Source: Robiginitomaculum sp.
GTDB taxonomy: Bacteria > Pseudomonadota > Alphaproteobacteria > Caulobacterales > Maricaulaceae
Direction of reading: 5' to 3'
NCBI GenBank assembly: GCA_021776635.1
Contig: JAJFFN010000035.1
Location: 1-64,000 of the forward strand
Length of the DNA stretch: 64,000 nt
Shown here: in pieces, positions 62,138-64,000 of the stretch
How positions within the stretch are numbered: position 1 is the stretch's first letter
Layout: each line of letters begins with the position of its first letter
Translations under genes and position numbers: made by a program
Notes under the pieces: model-generated
The model's database searches: none
The model's input: only the letters and a program-made list of their open reading frames with translations
What the model was told of the DNA's origin: nothing

Positions 62138-64000
62138 GTGCATAAATCACAGAGTAAATACAGGGTTTGCAAAAAATTATGCGTAGTGTTTTGTGCACTA
62201 TTGTTTGCTGTGATTTTTTGTATCTCCCCTGCTTATGCTCAATCTGACTCGTTGGTTTCCCCTAAAACCATTTCGCAAGCATTACGTATTGCCAATAAAA
62301 TTGAGCAACAAGACTTAACCCTAAATACCAAGGTTTCAATAGAGGGCTTAAACCTTGATAAATTGACGGCACCAGAACGCCTTAAGGCTTTGCGGTTATT
62401 GTCAATGGACACAGCTTTTTTCCGAACCGGTTTGCAAGCCGAAGACATTTACTTACAATACCAAAAAGAAGCAAAACTACAAAATTCTGCTAGGGACTTA
62501 AAGCTTGTAAAGTTATTTTTTCTACAAAACAAGCTTATGAATGCAGATCATAGCGTTGAACCTAGTCTAACAAACCTTAAGATACTACATAATTATTGGG
62601 ATGATGAGGACTGGTTTGTGTCCCAAAGGGCCGCCCTATTGGAAGCAAGCTTGCAAATATACGGGCGTCAGTTTGACGTTGGCTTAAAAGACTCTCAAAC
62701 CGCCCTCAATCTTATTCCAAACGAGCTAGGAGCTGATTATGATGAAGCAAAATACGAAACCTATGATTTTATATCCTACCTACAACTCATCTTATATAAC
62801 TTGGAAGACGGTATCGGGACAACCGAACTGGTGCTTGAAACCGGTTTAAAGTCAGGGCGTCAGATTGACGGTATAAGCCTCATTAATAATATGGCTTATT
62901 CTTTTGAAAACTGGCGAGAATACGAAACCGCAGAAAAGCTAGCTGAAATATTGTTCCGTATTAACAATAAATCAAATCAAGGCGTGAACGCGCTAGTCTA
63001 CTATCGCTACGCCCAAGCACAGAACAATGCTGAAAACTATCGAGGAGCAATAACAACAATAGATACGGTACTAAAAAACACTACAGACCCAACACGACAA
63101 ATAGGTTTGGTGTCAGAGCGTGCCATTTCCTTGGCTGGACTCGGGCGGGTGCGTGCCGCCGAGAAAGATTTTGCAAAATTTAATAAAATTGCAATTGATG
63201 CTAACATTGACCCCGATGGCTATAAGGGCAAACGACTACACGCCCAAATGTTAATTGCGCTGGCAAAAGGTGATATAAAAACCGCAAACAGATTGCAAAA
63301 GACGCGCTCAAAAACGGTTGTTCAGCGACTTTTACGGTTTCAAAACAAAGGTATTTCTGGTCTGCACGCCTCTTTGGAAAACGATAAACAGCGCCAAAAG
63401 GAAAGAGCAGACGGTCTTGCGCGAGAAGCAAGTTTGGCAAAAGCAGAGGCGGCAGCCAACAAACAAAGAGCCTTTATCTTAGGCGTTTTAGCAATCACAT
63501 TGTTCGCACTTGCCGTAGCCGGCTTTAGTATTGCGCACATGCGCAAGAAGGTTGTTCATACGTTAGGGCTAGCGCAAATAGCCTCTGAGGCGGGCGAAAG
63601 AGCGAAAAAACAGTTTTTATCTGTTATGTCCCACGAGTTTCGTACGCCTCTTAACGGTATAATAGGGATTGCTGATTTATTATCCCAATACGGACAAACA
63701 CAAACCTTGAGAAACCAAAACAAAATAATATTAGAATCAGGCGAAGGTTTGCTTGAACTGTTAACGGGGATTTTGGATATGACATATTTAGAAGCGGGAG
63801 ACCTTCAAATTTTTGCTGAACCAGCAGATATAAGGAAAATCACCGCTGATCTCTACGAAAAATGGGAAGACAAGGTCCAACCAAATGTCCAATTTACATT
63901 TGGCATCGCCGAAAATGTTCCCGAAATATTAATGTTAGATGTGAAACGCGTTACACAGTCTATGCGCAACATGGTTTCCAACGCTAGTAAATTCACGGCG
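62138..64000 (+). CDS. Sensor histidine kinase with signal peptide and large periplasmic TPR-like domain (3' end beyond window)
   Basis: 621 codons from a GTG (RBS AGAGGA) with no stop before the right edge. Signal peptide: hydrophobic CALLFAVIFCISPAYA with cleavage near residue 36. Residues about 40-400 are helical with TPR-like repeats, for example ALVYYRYAQAQNNAENYRGAI and the following helix. A coiled-coil (about 415-443, Lys/Glu/Ala-rich) leads to a membrane span (about 445-468). Then the HisKA phospho-acceptor FLSVMSHEFRTPLNGIIG (His499) and the start of the ATPase N-box NMVSNASKFT. TPR domains bind short peptides; the upstream peptide is a candidate ligand. A receiver domain could follow outside the window. 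Confidence 0.88.
   Translation, partial: MHKSQSKYRVCKKLCVVFCALLFAVIFCISPAYAQSDSLVSPKTISQALRIANKIEQQDLTLNTKVSIEGLNLDKLTAPERLKALRLLSMDTAFFRTGLQAEDIYLQYQKEAKLQNSARDLKLVKLFFLQNKLMNADHSVEPSLTNLKILHNYWDDEDWFVSQRAALLEASLQIYGRQFDVGLKDSQTALNLIPNELGADYDEAKYETYDFISYLQLILYNLEDGIGTTELVLETGLKSGRQIDGISLINNMAYSFENWREYETAEKLAEILFRINNKSNQGVNALVYYRYAQAQNNAENYRGAITTIDTVLKNTTDPTRQIGLVSERAISLAGLGRVRAAEKDFAKFNKIAIDANIDPDGYKGKRLHAQMLIALAKGDIKTANRLQKTRSKTVVQRLLRFQNKGISGLHASLENDKQRQKERADGLAREASLAKAEAAANKQRAFILGVLAITLFALAVAGFSIAHMRKKVVHTLGLAQIASEAGERAKKQFLSVMSHEFRTPLNGIIGIADLLSQYGQTQTLRNQNKIILESGEGLLELLTGILDMTYLEAGDLQIFAEPADIRKITADLYEKWEDKVQPNVQFTFGIAENVPEILMLDVKRVTQSMRNMVSNASKFTA

Noticed and set aside
1-64000. CRISPR array, prophage or rRNA operon
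   Set aside because: No regularly spaced repeat-spacer pattern, phage structural genes or rRNA sequence was seen.

Overview
The window reads as chromosomal DNA of an AT-rich alphaproteobacterium, most likely a marine Caulobacterales/Hyphomonadaceae-like organism. The gene order PpsR-Maf-AroE-CoaE facing away from MnmE-MnmG-RsmG-ParA-ParB is characteristic of alphaproteobacterial origin regions. A DUF1134 (EipA-like) lipoprotein and parS sites of sequence TGTTTCACGTGAAACA fit the same picture. The taxonomic call is inference from gene content, not from a marker tree.

Region 1 (1-38278) is a large surface-polysaccharide island. It holds a 5'-truncated GDP-mannose dehydratase (gmd) fragment at the left edge, two AGE-family epimerase/isomerases, a secreted serralysin-like metalloprotease, an acyl-modification cassette (carrier protein, SDR, adenylate ligase, NeuD/PglD-like acyltransferase), GlmS, a DegT aminotransferase, ManC, several GT-A and GT-B glycosyltransferases and an AsnB-like amidotransferase. 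A broken acyltransferase carries a pentanucleotide repeat. Export is by an ABC-2 permease plus a Wzt-like ATPase with a C-terminal cargo domain. An MBOAT/SGNH O-acylation pair follows. Two sugar-nucleotide routes are visible: GDP-mannose to GDP-L-fucose (manC, gmd, fcl), and glucose-1-phosphate to a CDP-3,6-dideoxyhexose (rfbF, rfbG, rfbH and an abequose/paratose-synthase-like reductase). The flavin/iron-sulfur reductase partner of RfbH is not in the window.

Region 2 (38279-44847) holds two tRNAs (CAT and CCT anticodons), a DUF4212/sodium:solute symporter pair, a staphylococcal-nuclease-like protein, the DUF1134 lipoprotein, and a membrane-bound LytTR regulator divergent from an acyltransferase-3 protein. 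The promoter between the last two carries five copies of a TCCC-cored motif at an exact 21-bp period.

Region 3 (44804-59359) is the core chromosomal block: pheT, pheS, coaE, aroE, maf and ppsR on the minus strand, then a very AT-rich gap with DnaA-box-like sites (candidate oriC, about 51241-51693). To its right lie a GST, a glycerophosphodiesterase lipoprotein, mnmE, mnmG, rsmG, a 49-codon ORF, parA and parB, with one perfect parS inside mnmE and one 15/16 copy between mnmE and mnmG.

Region 4 (59363-64000) is the most intriguing. It contains a truncated HlyD-like membrane protein, an intact C39-peptidase ABC exporter, a 22-residue peptide gene with a textbook double-glycine leader and a 7-residue hydrophobic core, a terminator, and a histidine kinase with a signal peptide and a large periplasmic TPR-like region that runs off the right edge. 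This looks like a peptide-export-and-sensing module of a kind better known from Firmicutes. The mature peptide is the size of pheromones bound by TPR receptors, but here the putative receptor domain is extracytoplasmic and fused to a kinase.
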